From NCBI RefSeq assembly GCF_030818905.1, contig NZ_JAUTAZ010000001.1, positions 2,170,001-2,234,000 of the forward strand: a stretch of 64,000 nt of DNA, in the 5' to 3' direction. This DNA comes from Microbacterium sp. SORGH_AS_0888 (lineage in GTDB: Bacteria > Actinomycetota > Actinomycetes > Actinomycetales > Microbacteriaceae). Positions 24,532 through 33,462 of this stretch are shown here, piece after piece (the first letter of the stretch is position 1; each line of letters opens with the position of its first letter). A model generated the notes under the pieces. That model saw nothing but the letters and a program-made list of their open reading frames with translations. It searched no databases and was not told the origin of the DNA. A program made the translations under genes and the position numbers.

Positions 24532-26004
24532 GTGGCAGAGGAACCCCACGAGCTCGTCCGACGCGTCGCCGAGCTGTATCCCCGTGTCGCTCCGGAGCTC
24601 GCCCGGTACGCCCGCCGTCTCGGCGTCGCGCCGAGCGATGTCGACGACCTCGTCGCCGACGCCTTCCATCGCGTCCTGTCGATGCCTCCGGAGCGGGCGG
24701 CCGACGTGGTCGATCTCCGGCCCTATCTGTTCGCCGTGACGCGCAACCTCGCGATGCGGGTGCTCCGATCCCGTCAGCAGGAGACGGTGGCGCCGAACGA
24801 GCACCTCGATCTCCCGGTCGCGATCTCGGATGCGGTGAGCGCGGAGGAGACCGTGGCGCTCGCCCGCCGGGCCTTCGACGCGCTCACCGAGCTCGACCGG
24901 CGCGTGATCTGGCTCATGACGGTGGAGGATCGCAGCGCGAGCGAGGTGGGCGCTTTGCTCGGGATGAGTCCGACGAACGTCACCACGAGGGCGCAGCGTG
25001 CGCGCGAACGCCTGCGGACGAACTACCTCACCGCGTTCCTCGCACAGAGCTCGGTCTCCTGCGGGATCCCGGTGGAGCTGATCGCGAAGCACGTCACGGG
25101 GACCATCGGCCGACGTGAGGAGAAGAGGTTCCGGCTCCACGCGCTCGAGTGCCGCGACTGCGTCGTGCTCGTGGGGCGCGCGCGGGAGGAGATGCGCAGC
25201 GGATCGCTGCTCGGAATCCTCGTCATCGGGGGCATCGCCCTGGGGTACCCGGTGTGGTCTCCGCCGCATCCGGCCGCCGCGGCGGAGGAACGCACCGCGA
25301 AGACCTCCGCCGCCCGCAGAACGCTCGTCTCGGCGTCCGGGGTGCTCGCCCTGACCGCGCTCCTCAGCTCGGCACTGATCGACACCGCGCCGCCGGGCGA
25401 CTCGGGAACCGTTCTCGACGCGATCGAGCCGGACGCACCGCGCGACGACGCGCACATGATCGAGGCCGAGCCTGCCCGCGTGCACCTGCAGATGCCCGCC
25501 CCGGGCGAGCGGGCGGGCTGGAGCTCCCGCGTTCGCAACACCTCCGGCGCGACGGTCGGGATCGCGCTCGTCCTGGGCGACGTCAGCGCAGATCCTGCGC
25601 TCGCACACGACCTGGCCGCGTCGATCCGCGTGGACGGCGTTCCCACCGTGCCCACGACCACCCTCGGCGCGATCACGGGGCACGTGATCTACCTCGGCAC
25701 CGTCCCGAAGGGAGCGGCCGTCGATGTCGAGGGGGTGCTGGACCGCGCACGATCCAGCACCGCACGGGACGGGGGGATGGCGTTGACGGCACGGTTCATC
25801 GCCTCGGCGTCACCGGAGATGCTCACTGCCGACGGCGACGGCGCGGCCGGTCCCCTCATCGACATCCGCACCTGGAACCTGGCCGAGACGGGGAGCCCGC
25901 CGACGTGGCCGCTGCTCCTGGGCGGCACGACGGTCGCGCTCGTCGGCGCCGTGCTCACCATCCGGGCACGAGCGGGTTCGCGTCGAGAGCGACGGAGGGT
26001 CTGA
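24532..26004 (+). CDS. ECF-like sigma factor fused to zinc motif, membrane segments, ectodomain and LAETG tail (intact)
   Basis: 490 aa from GTG with GGAAGGA upstream. Order: sigma region 2 (VDDLVADAFHRVLSMP, LRPYLFAVTRNLAMRVLRS), region 4 (ELDRRVIWLMTVEDRSASEV, MSPTNVTTRAQRARERL), then Hx3Cx2C as HALECRDC (H203, C207, C210) as in ZAS anti-sigma factors. Two hydrophobic segments follow (about 222-240 and 262-282), an ectodomain with MPAPGERAGW, LAETG at 450-454, a final membrane helix and the tail RAGSRRERRRV. The N-terminus must be cytoplasmic and the ectodomain outside if the tail follows the positive-inside rule. ECF groups with fused zinc-finger and membrane extensions are known (e.g. ECF52/53-like). 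A sorting-like C-terminus is the unusual part. Confidence 0.88.
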   Translation: MAEEPHELVRRVAELYPRVAPELARYARRLGVAPSDVDDLVADAFHRVLSMPPERAADVVDLRPYLFAVTRNLAMRVLRSRQQETVAPNEHLDLPVAISDAVSAEETVALARRAFDALTELDRRVIWLMTVEDRSASEVGALLGMSPTNVTTRAQRARERLRTNYLTAFLAQSSVSCGIPVELIAKHVTGTIGRREEKRFRLHALECRDCVVLVGRAREEMRSGSLLGILVIGGIALGYPVWSPPHPAAAAEERTAKTSAARRTLVSASGVLALTALLSSALIDTAPPGDSGTVLDAIEPDAPRDDAHMIEAEPARVHLQMPAPGERAGWSSRVRNTSGATVGIALVLGDVSADPALAHDLAASIRVDGVPTVPTTTLGAITGHVIYLGTVPKGAAVDVEGVLDRARSSTARDGGMALTARFIASASPEMLTADGDGAAGPLIDIRTWNLAETGSPPTWPLLLGGTTVALVGAVLTIRARAGSRRERRRV

Positions 26005-26031
26005 CGTCGGGCGGCGGCACCACCGGAAACG

Positions 26032-26072
26032 AATCGACCCCCGCCCGGTGAATCCCGGGTCGGGGGTCGATT
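26032..26072. terminator. Bidirectional terminator between sigma gene and tRNA-Leu
   Basis: AATCGACCCCCG (26032-26043) pairs perfectly with CGGGGGTCGATT (26061-26072), with an inner CCCGG/CCGGG stem. It lies between the convergent sigma-fusion gene and tRNA-Leu. Confidence 0.8.
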
Positions 26073-26080
26073 CTGCGCTG

Positions 26081-26164
26081 TGCGCGAGGGGGGAGTTGAA
26101 CCCCCACGCCCTTTCGGGCACTGGCACCTGAAGCCAGCGCGTCTGCCTATTCCGCCACTCGCGC
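26081..26164 (-). tRNA. tRNA-Leu (CAG)
   Basis: The minus strand folds as a type II tRNA of 84 bases: GCGCGAG acceptor stem, D-loop TGGCGGAATAGGCAGACGC, anticodon stem CTGGC/GCCAG around TTCAGGT (anticodon CAG), a variable arm TGCCCGAAAGGGCG, and T-arm GGGGGTTCAACTCCCCC. The 3' CCA is not encoded. Confidence 0.95.
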
Positions 26165-26316
26165 GAGCCGCCTGATCCAAGGACTCGGCGAAACTCAACT
26201 TCCCGAGGATATCACGCCTGATCCGCCCGCCCGCACGCCGCACCGCGGGCATGGGTCGCACATTCAGGGTGTGCAACTACGATGGTCCCACCCGTTCTGC
26301 CTGCCGGAGGAGTCGT

Positions 26317-27063
26317 GTGGGACTACTTGACAGCTTCGAGAGAGGTCTGGAGCGCGCCGTCAACGGCGCGTTCGCCAAGACCTTCCGCAGCGGGATCCAA
26401 CCGGTCGAGATCGCGTCGGCACTCCGCAGCGAGCTCGACACGAATGCCGCGGTGGTCACGCGAGACCGCATCCTGGTGCCGAACACCCTCACGGTGCACC
26501 TGTCACCGGGCGACCTCGAGCGCATGCGTGGGCTCGGATCGCAGCTGAACGCGGAGCTCGACGCGCTCGTGCAGAAGCACGCGCGCACGCAGCGGTACTC
26601 CTTCGCCGGCCCCCTCTCGATCCGACTCGTGGACGACCCGAAGCTCTCGACGGGCCAGCTCCGGGTGAGCTCGCAGTCGGCGGGAGCCGGGCGGGTCTCG
26701 TGGCAGGCCGTCCTCGACATCGGCGGGCGCCGACACCCGGTCACGGGCTCGCGCACCGTGATCGGCCGGGGGAGCGACGCGGACATCACGATCCCGGACG
26801 CCGGAACCAGCCGTCGGCACGTCGAGATCCTCTGGGACGGCGAGCGCGCCATGGTCCGCGACCTCGGCTCCACGAACGGCACCAAGCTCAACGGCCGCAA
26901 GGTCTCGGAAGCACCGCTGCCGCCCGACTCGACCGTCACGATCGGCCGCACCGACATCGTGTTCCGCGTCGTCGCGCAGGCCGCTCCCGGGCCCCGGAGC
27001 GAAGACGTGACCCGCGCCTTCTCCGTCCGCGAGGCATCCCAGTGGCAGGATCCGTTCGCATGA
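26317..27063 (+). CDS. fhaA: FHA-domain protein FhaA (DUF3662-FHA)
   Basis: 248 aa from GTG 26317, preceded by GGAGGA. The N-terminal DUF3662 domain starts GLLDSFERGLERAVNGAFAK with SGIQPVEIASALRSELD. The C-terminal FHA domain has GRGSDADITIPDAGTSRRH and DLGSTNGTKLNGRKV, the phosphothreonine-binding loops. In mycobacteria FhaA binds phosphorylated MurJ/MviN and controls peptidoglycan synthesis. The linker between domains is short here. First gene of the kinase/cell-wall operon. Confidence 0.94.
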   Translation: MGLLDSFERGLERAVNGAFAKTFRSGIQPVEIASALRSELDTNAAVVTRDRILVPNTLTVHLSPGDLERMRGLGSQLNAELDALVQKHARTQRYSFAGPLSIRLVDDPKLSTGQLRVSSQSAGAGRVSWQAVLDIGGRRHPVTGSRTVIGRGSDADITIPDAGTSRRHVEILWDGERAMVRDLGSTNGTKLNGRKVSEAPLPPDSTVTIGRTDIVFRVVAQAAPGPRSEDVTRAFSVREASQWQDPFA

Positions 27064-27599
27064 GCCAGCTGACCCTCCTCCTGCTCCAGATCGGCTTCCT
27101 GGTGCTGCTCTGGTTCTTCGTGTTCGCCGTCGTCTACGCACTGCGCGCCGACGTCTTCGGGGTCCGCGCCCGCAAGCTCCCCGAGGCCGCGGCCTCGGCT
27201 CCGGCCATCACGACGCCGCCGACCGCGTCGCCCGGTGCGCCGACGGCGCCCGTGAGCGCAGCCCCGCGGGCCAAGAAGGCCGCGAAGGGCGGCAAGGCGA
27301 CGACGGAGAACGCGCACCGCATCGTCATCACCAGCGGGCCCAAGGCAGGGCTCGAGCTGCCGCTGGGCACCGAGCCGCTCACGATCGGCCGATCGAGCGA
27401 GTCGGGTCTCGTGATCCGCGACGACTACACCTCGAGCCATCATGCGCGGCTGATGCTGTGGGGCGAGCAGTGGATGCTGCAGGACCTGGACTCGACCAAC
27501 GGCACGTGGCACAACGGCGTGCGCGTGAGCGCCCCGGTGCCGATCCTGCTCGGCGCGCCCATCAAGGTGGGCGCGACGACCTTCGAGCTGCAGGACTGA
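27060..27599 (+). CDS. fhaB: FHA-domain protein FhaB (FipA-like)
   Basis: 179 aa; ATG overlaps the fhaA stop. An N-terminal membrane helix (LTLLLLQIGFLVLLWFFVF) anchors a Pro/Ala-rich linker and a C-terminal FHA domain (TIGRSSESGLVIRDDYTSSH, DLDSTNGTWHNGVRV). It recognises phosphothreonine on partners of PknA/PknB at the division site in relatives. Confidence 0.94.
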   Translation: MSQLTLLLLQIGFLVLLWFFVFAVVYALRADVFGVRARKLPEAAASAPAITTPPTASPGAPTAPVSAAPRAKKAAKGGKATTENAHRIVITSGPKAGLELPLGTEPLTIGRSSESGLVIRDDYTSSHHARLMLWGEQWMLQDLDSTNGTWHNGVRVSAPVPILLGAPIKVGATTFELQD

Positions 27600-27610
27600 C
27601 GGCGCATCCG

Positions 27611-28846
27611 ATGGTCTTCCAGGGCTCGAGCGCTGCGCTCTCGCACACCGGCAAGGTGCGCTCGAACAATCAGGACTCCGGCTACGCCGGGTCCAACCTG
27701 TTCGTCGTCGCCGACGGCATGGGAGGCCACGCGGGCGGGGATGTCGCCTCCGGCCTCGCAATCGCGCGGCTCGCGGACCTGGACCGCCCGTTCGTCTCGA
27801 CGACCGAGGCCGAGCACGCGCTGCAGCAGGCGATCACCGAGACGGCCGGCGACATCATCGACACGGTCCGCACCCGACCCGAGCTCGCCGGAATGGGAAC
27901 GACCGTCAGCGCCCTGCTCATGGTCGACGACTACGCCGTCATCGCCCACATCGGCGACTCCCGCATCTACCTGTTCCGCGACGGCGCGCTGACCCAGATC
28001 ACGACCGACCACACCTTCGTGCAGCGGCTGGTCGACTCGGGCCGGATCACACCGGAGGAGGCTCGCTACCACCCGCGGCGATCGGTGCTCATGCGCGTGC
28101 TCGGCGACATGGACCCCGATCCCGAGGTCGACACGTTCATCATGCCGACCCAGCCGGGCGACAGGTGGCTGCTCTGCTCCGACGGCCTCTCCGGCGTGAT
28201 CGACGACACCCACACCGCGAAGGCGCTCGCTGCCGGCAACGCCCCCGCCCGCACGGCCGATCACCTGTTGAAGCAGGCGCTGGATGCCGGAGCGCCCGAC
28301 AACGTGACGATCGTCATCGTGGACGTGGGCGGCCACCATCCCGTCTTCTCCGGCACCCCCGCCATCGTGGGGTCGGCCTCGAACCCCTCGGGCATCGAGG
28401 TCCCCGCCGCACGGTCCGGCCGGTCGTCGTGGCTGCATCCGGGGCGTCAGGCGGCGAACGAGCCGACCCACTTCGAGCCCGCGCCCGAGTTCCTCGAGGA
28501 GCTCATCGAGGAGGACAGGCGGCGCGCCAGACGGCGCCGTGTCGCCTGGTTCGTCGGGTTCGCCCTCGTGCTCGCCGCGATCGCCGGGGCACTGGCGGTC
28601 GGCTACAACTGGACCCAGACCCGCTACTACGTCGGTGCCGACGACGACTCCGTCGTGATCTACCGCGGGGTCCAGCAGAGCATCGGCCCGATCTCGCTGT
28701 CGACGCCGTACCAGGACACGGGCATCCTCCTCGCCGACCTCGCGCCGTTCGATCGGACCGCCGTCGAGGGGACGATCTCGGCGCGCTCGCTGGCCGATGC
28801 CGAGGCGATCGTGGACCGCCTCACTCGCGAGAGGAGCAGCGGATGA
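27611..28846 (+). CDS. pstP: PP2C-type Ser/Thr phosphatase PstP
   Basis: 411 aa. The PP2C motifs with metal-binding Asp residues are present: VADGMGGHAGGDVAS, HIGDSRIYLFRDG, LLCSDGLSGVI, GAPDNVTIVIVD. A basic patch RRRARRRR precedes one membrane helix (WFVGFALVLAAIAGALAVGY) and a roughly 75-residue extracellular domain. It dephosphorylates PknA/PknB and their substrates. Confidence 0.95.
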   Translation: MVFQGSSAALSHTGKVRSNNQDSGYAGSNLFVVADGMGGHAGGDVASGLAIARLADLDRPFVSTTEAEHALQQAITETAGDIIDTVRTRPELAGMGTTVSALLMVDDYAVIAHIGDSRIYLFRDGALTQITTDHTFVQRLVDSGRITPEEARYHPRRSVLMRVLGDMDPDPEVDTFIMPTQPGDRWLLCSDGLSGVIDDTHTAKALAAGNAPARTADHLLKQALDAGAPDNVTIVIVDVGGHHPVFSGTPAIVGSASNPSGIEVPAARSGRSSWLHPGRQAANEPTHFEPAPEFLEELIEEDRRRARRRRVAWFVGFALVLAAIAGALAVGYNWTQTRYYVGADDDSVVIYRGVQQSIGPISLSTPYQDTGILLADLAPFDRTAVEGTISARSLADAEAIVDRLTRERSSG

Positions 28847-30225
28847 CCCAGACCCCGCCCGCCGTCAGCACCGACACGGCGGTCATGCGCGCGCTCAAGC
28901 GCATCCGCGTGCCGCAGAAGCTCCGCAACCGCGAGCTGACGATGCTCCTGTTCGCCCTCGTCGTGAGCGGCGCGGCCGTGGCGCTCGTCCAGGTCGGTGT
29001 GCTGGGGACGATCGACCCGAGCTTCCTGTACTACTGCGGGGTGCTGGCGGCGCTCGCCCTGGCGCTGCACGTCGTGCTGCGCTTCGTCGCGCGCGACGCC
29101 GACCCGTTCGTCCTCCCGATCGGCACGGTCCTCACCGGCCTCGGCCTCGCCATGATCTACCGCATCGACATCGGCGACGGACTCCAGGGATGGGATGCGG
29201 CATCCACCCGTCAGCTCGCGTGGGCCGGCATCGCCTATGCGCTGGCCATCGCGGTCGTGCTCGGGTTGCGCAACTACCGCGTGCTGTTCCGCTACACGTA
29301 CGTCTCCGGCTTCATCGGCGTCGCGCTGCTGCTCCTGCCCCTCGTGCCCGGTCTCGGGACGGACGCGAACGCGGACGTCTGGGTCTCGCTCGGGTTCTTC
29401 TCCTTCCAGCCGGGCGAGCTCGCGAAGATCGCGCTGGCGATCTTCTTCGCCGGCTACCTGGTGCGCACCCGCGAGAGCCTCACCTCCGTCGGCACCCGCT
29501 TCCTCGGGATGACGTGGCCGCGCGCCCGTGAGCTCGGACCGATGCTGGTCATCTGGCTCATCTCGCTCGGCATCATCGTCGTGCAGCGCGATCTCGGCAC
29601 CGGTCTGCTGATCTTCGGCATGTTCATCGCGATGCTGTACGTCGCGACGGGCAAGACGAGCTGGGTCCTTCTCGGAGTCGTGCTCGCCGGCGCGGGAGCG
29701 TTCGCCGCGTCGCGGGCGCTGCCCTACGTCGGCGAGCGGTTCACGAACTGGCTCGACGCGTTCAACCCCGACCTCATGGACAACAGCAGCTACCAGCTCG
29801 TCCAGGGCATCTTCGGCCTCGCCCACGGCGGGATCATCGGAACCGGGCTCGGCCAGGGCCGGCCCGGGCTGACGCCGCTGTCGCAGAGCGACTACATCTT
29901 CCCGAGCCTCGGCGAGGAGCTGGGACTCATCGGCGTCTTCGCGATCCTGTGCCTGTACATGGTGTTCACCAGCCGCGGCATCCGGATCGGGGTCGCAGGA
30001 CAGGACGACTTCGGCAAGCTGCTGGCGACGGGGATGGCGTTCACGATCGCCCTGCAGGTGTTCATCATGGTCGGCGGCGTCACCCGCGTCATCCCCCTCA
30101 CCGGTCTCACGACGCCCTTCCTCGCGGCGGGCGGATCCTCGCTCGTGGCGAACTGGATCATCGTGGCGATCCTCCTGCGCATCTCCGACGCCGTGCGCAA
30201 CCAGCCGCGGGCGGTGATCGGATGA
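28843..30225 (+). CDS. rodA: Peptidoglycan glycosyltransferase RodA (SEDS family)
   Basis: 460 aa, about 12 helices. SEDS signatures: FSFQPGELAKIALAIFFAGY, VQRDLGTGLLIFGMF, SYQLVQGIFGLAHGGIIGTG, SDYIFPSLGEELGLIG. The start overlaps the pstP stop (ATGA). It polymerises lipid II into glycan strands together with the transpeptidase encoded next. Confidence 0.95.
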   Translation: MTQTPPAVSTDTAVMRALKRIRVPQKLRNRELTMLLFALVVSGAAVALVQVGVLGTIDPSFLYYCGVLAALALALHVVLRFVARDADPFVLPIGTVLTGLGLAMIYRIDIGDGLQGWDAASTRQLAWAGIAYALAIAVVLGLRNYRVLFRYTYVSGFIGVALLLLPLVPGLGTDANADVWVSLGFFSFQPGELAKIALAIFFAGYLVRTRESLTSVGTRFLGMTWPRARELGPMLVIWLISLGIIVVQRDLGTGLLIFGMFIAMLYVATGKTSWVLLGVVLAGAGAFAASRALPYVGERFTNWLDAFNPDLMDNSSYQLVQGIFGLAHGGIIGTGLGQGRPGLTPLSQSDYIFPSLGEELGLIGVFAILCLYMVFTSRGIRIGVAGQDDFGKLLATGMAFTIALQVFIMVGGVTRVIPLTGLTTPFLAAGGSSLVANWIIVAILLRISDAVRNQPRAVIG

Positions 30226-31682
30226 CCAAGCAGCTGCGACGCCTCAGCGTCCTCATGCTCGCGATGTTCCTCGTGCTGTTCGGATCGACGAGCATCATCC
30301 AGGTCGTGCAGGCGAACTCCCTCGCCGCCAACGCCGAGAACAAGCGGGCGATCTACGACTCCTACAAGGTCCAGCGCGGATCGATCATCGCCAGCGGGAC
30401 GGCGATCGCGACATCCGTCCCCTCGGACGACGTCTACAGCTGGCAGCGGGTGTACACCGACGCGCCGATGTGGGCGCCGGTGACGGGGTACATCAACTCG
30501 GTGCTGGGCTCGGCGACGGGGATCGAGCAGGCGGAGAACCAGGCGCTGTCGGGAACGGGCGGATCGCAGTTCCTCTCCCGGGTCGAGCAGATCTTCACAG
30601 GCCAGTCCCCGCAGGGCTCGAACGTCGTGCTGACCCTCGACGCGAAGGTGCAGAAGGCGGCCTACGACGCCCTCGGCAGCCTGCAGGGCGCCGTCATCGC
30701 GATCCAGCCCTCGACGGGTCGGATCCTCGCGATGGTGACGAGCCCGAGCTTCGACACCAACCTGCTCGCCTCGCACGACACGGCAGCCGTCAACACCACC
30801 TACGACCAGCTCACGGCGGCTGCGAACCAGCCCATGGCCAACCGGGCGATCGCCGGCAACCTCAACCCGCCGGGCTCCACCTTCAAGCTCGTGACCGTCT
30901 CGGCCGCCCTCGCCTCGGGCAAGTACACGCCGCAGTCGACGTTCCCGAATCCGGCGTCCTACACGCTGCCGGGAACGACGACCAGCATCAGCAACGCCGG
31001 CGGCGGGACCTGCGGCGGCGGGGATGTCGTGACGATCGCCGATGCGCTGCGCCTCTCGTGCAACATCCCCATGGCGGAGCTCGCGGTGCAGCTGGGTCAC
31101 GAGGCGATCAAGGCCGAAGCCGAGAAGTACGGTTTCAACACCTCGTTCAACACGCCGCTGGCATCGACGCCGTCGAGCTACCCCCGCACCATCGTCGACG
31201 ACGCGCAGACGGCGCTCAGCGGTTTCGGGCAGGGGCAGGTGATCGCGACCCCGCTGCAGATGGCGATGGTGTCGGCGGGCATCGCGAACGGGGGCGTGGT
31301 CATGAACCCGCAGATGGTCGACCAGGTGATCGGTCCCGACCTGTCGGTGCAGCAGCCCTTCACCGCGTCGACCTTCGGGACCTCGCTCGACGCGAGCCTG
31401 AATGCACAGCTCGTGCAGATGATGGTGGCCAACGTCGATAACGGCGCCGCCTCGAATGCAAGAATAGACGGGGTCCAGGTCGCGGGTAAGACCGGTACGG
31501 CCGAGAACGGCGACACCAAGCCGTACTCGCTGTGGTTCACCGGGTTCGCTCCCGCAAACGATCCTCAGGTCGCCGTAGCGGTCGTCGTCGAGGATGGCGG
31601 CGGACAAGGACAGTCGGGTAGCGGCAACACCATCGCCTCTCCCATAGCGAAAAAGGTCATGGAGGCGGTGCTGGGCAAATGA
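30222..31682 (+). CDS. pbpA: Penicillin-binding protein PbpA (class B transpeptidase)
   Basis: 486 aa. One N-terminal membrane helix (LSVLMLAMFLVLFGSTSIIQ), a non-catalytic dimerisation part, then the transpeptidase domain with active-site motif S-x-x-K in PPGSTFKL, S-x-N in LRLSCNIPMAE, and K-T-G in VAGKTGTAEN. It cross-links peptidoglycan and partners RodA. The ATG overlaps the rodA stop. Confidence 0.95.
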   Translation: MTKQLRRLSVLMLAMFLVLFGSTSIIQVVQANSLAANAENKRAIYDSYKVQRGSIIASGTAIATSVPSDDVYSWQRVYTDAPMWAPVTGYINSVLGSATGIEQAENQALSGTGGSQFLSRVEQIFTGQSPQGSNVVLTLDAKVQKAAYDALGSLQGAVIAIQPSTGRILAMVTSPSFDTNLLASHDTAAVNTTYDQLTAAANQPMANRAIAGNLNPPGSTFKLVTVSAALASGKYTPQSTFPNPASYTLPGTTTSISNAGGGTCGGGDVVTIADALRLSCNIPMAELAVQLGHEAIKAEAEKYGFNTSFNTPLASTPSSYPRTIVDDAQTALSGFGQGQVIATPLQMAMVSAGIANGGVVMNPQMVDQVIGPDLSVQQPFTASTFGTSLDASLNAQLVQMMVANVDNGAASNARIDGVQVAGKTGTAENGDTKPYSLWFTGFAPANDPQVAVAVVVEDGGGQGQSGSGNTIASPIAKKVMEAVLGK

Positions 31683-33394
31683 GACCGACCCAGGGTGCGA
31701 CGTTCGGCGGACGCTACGAGCTCGAATCGCGGATTGCGATCGGCGGGATGGGCGAGGTGTGGGAGGCGACCGACCACGTCATCGGCCGCACCGTCGCCAT
31801 CAAGATCCTCAAAGACGAATACATGGGCGACCCGGGGTTCCTCGAGCGCTTCCGCGCCGAGGCGCGGCACGCGGCCCTGGTGAACCACGAGGGGATCGCC
31901 AGCGTCTTCGACTACGGCGAGGAGAACGGCTCGGCGTTCCTCGTGATGGAGCTGGTCCCGGGCGAAGCGCTGTCCACGATCATCGAGCGCGAGGGATCGC
32001 TGTCGACCGACAAGACCCTCGACGTCGTCGCGCAGACCGCGTCCGCGCTCCAGGCCGCCCACGCCGCCGGCCTCGTCCACCGCGACATCAAGCCGGGAAA
32101 CCTGCTCATCACCCCCGACGGACGTGTGAAGATCACGGACTTCGGCATCGCGCGCATCGCCGACCAGGTGCCGTTGACGGCCACGGGACAGGTCATGGGC
32201 ACCGTCCAGTACCTCTCGCCGGAGCAGGCGTCGGGCCATCCCGCGACGCCGTCGACCGACATCTACTCGCTCGGCATCGTCGCGTACGAGTGCCTGGCGG
32301 GCAAGCGTCCGTTCACGGGCGAGTCGCAGGTCGCGATCGCGATGGCGCAGATCAACGAGCAGCCGCCGCCTCTGCCCCCGACCGTCGCGGAGCCGGTTCA
32401 GAACCTCGTCATGGCGATGATCGCGAAGAAGCCGGAGGATCGGCCGGCATCCGCAGCCGCCGTCTCGCGCGCAGCGATCGCGCTGCGACGTGGCGACGTG
32501 GCGGCCGCGGCCGCCGCCGTGCCGGCCATCGCCGCCGGCCTGTCCGCCGATGACGCGACCCAGCTGCTCGGCGTGAGCGACACCTCCACGGCGACCCAGC
32601 TGCTGCCCGGCGCCGGCGTGGCCGCCGCCGCGGCGGCGCCCGAGAGACGAAAGCGCAGCCCCTGGACCTGGCCGCTGGTGGCGCTCATCGTCATCCTTCT
32701 GGTCGTGCTCGGAGGAACGATCTGGGCTCTCTTCGGCGGCCGCGACTCGGACGCGCAGCCGCCCGCGACGACGAACACCTCGAACGTGCCGACGCAGCCC
32801 ACGACCCCGTCGACGAGCCCGACGTCGGCGCGCGTCAACGTCGGTTCGCTCAACCTCGTGGGTCAGACCTGCGACGAGGCGACCAAGACCGTCACCGCAG
32901 CGGGCCTGGCGTCCACCTGCAACCCGGGCGACGAGGCGACGAGCGCAGACCAGATCGGCAAGATCTACAGCGTGAGCCCGCAGGGCAACGTCGACAGGGG
33001 AACGGTTCTCACGCTGACGTACTACGGCGCGCAGTCCGCCCTTCCGACTCCGGCCGTGGCAACGCTCCCCTCGTCGGCCCGCGCGGGCAGCACGATCCAG
33101 GTGACCTGGAACGGCTACCAGGGATGCCCCTCGGGCAGCGGCACGGTCAAGGGCTACACCTTCACGGCCACCAACGCGACGTTCGCCTCGACCGGTCAGT
33201 CCACGGCGACCTTCGGTGCCAACGACCGCAGCGCCCAGCTGCTCGTCGCGGAGAACCCCGGTCAGTCGGTCGTGATCACCTACACCGTCACCTGCACCGG
33301 CAACTCCGGCGACCGCACCTCGGGCTCGTCGGACCCCGCCTCGGCCATGATCACGTCCGGGTCCACCCCGACCCCGACCCCGACGTCGACCTGA
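31679..33394 (+). CDS. pknA: Ser/Thr protein kinase PknA with extracellular PASTA-like region
   Basis: 571 aa; ATG overlaps the pbpA stop. Kinase motifs: IAIGGMGEVWEA loop, VAIKIL Lys, LVHRDIKPGNLL catalytic loop, KITDFGIARI. A juxtamembrane Ala-rich region leads to one helix (WPLVALIVILLVVLGGTIWAL), a Thr/Pro linker, one recognisable PASTA-like unit and an added beta domain ending in TPTPTPTST. It phosphorylates division and wall proteins. Having more extracellular sequence than mycobacterial PknA is unusual but occurs in related genera. Confidence 0.93.
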   Translation: MRPTQGATFGGRYELESRIAIGGMGEVWEATDHVIGRTVAIKILKDEYMGDPGFLERFRAEARHAALVNHEGIASVFDYGEENGSAFLVMELVPGEALSTIIEREGSLSTDKTLDVVAQTASALQAAHAAGLVHRDIKPGNLLITPDGRVKITDFGIARIADQVPLTATGQVMGTVQYLSPEQASGHPATPSTDIYSLGIVAYECLAGKRPFTGESQVAIAMAQINEQPPPLPPTVAEPVQNLVMAMIAKKPEDRPASAAAVSRAAIALRRGDVAAAAAAVPAIAAGLSADDATQLLGVSDTSTATQLLPGAGVAAAAAAPERRKRSPWTWPLVALIVILLVVLGGTIWALFGGRDSDAQPPATTNTSNVPTQPTTPSTSPTSARVNVGSLNLVGQTCDEATKTVTAAGLASTCNPGDEATSADQIGKIYSVSPQGNVDRGTVLTLTYYGAQSALPTPAVATLPSSARAGSTIQVTWNGYQGCPSGSGTVKGYTFTATNATFASTGQSTATFGANDRSAQLLVAENPGQSVVITYTVTCTGNSGDRTSGSSDPASAMITSGSTPTPTPTST

Positions 33395-33462
33395 CAGCGT
33401 CGCCCCAGGGTCGGGGGAGCGGCGTCGGTTAGGCTGGGGGACGTTTCACCCAGGGAGTCACA

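Noticed and set aside
33360..33394. TPTPTPTST repeat at the end of pknA
   Set aside because: Ordinary low-complexity tail of extracellular linkers; no repeat element.
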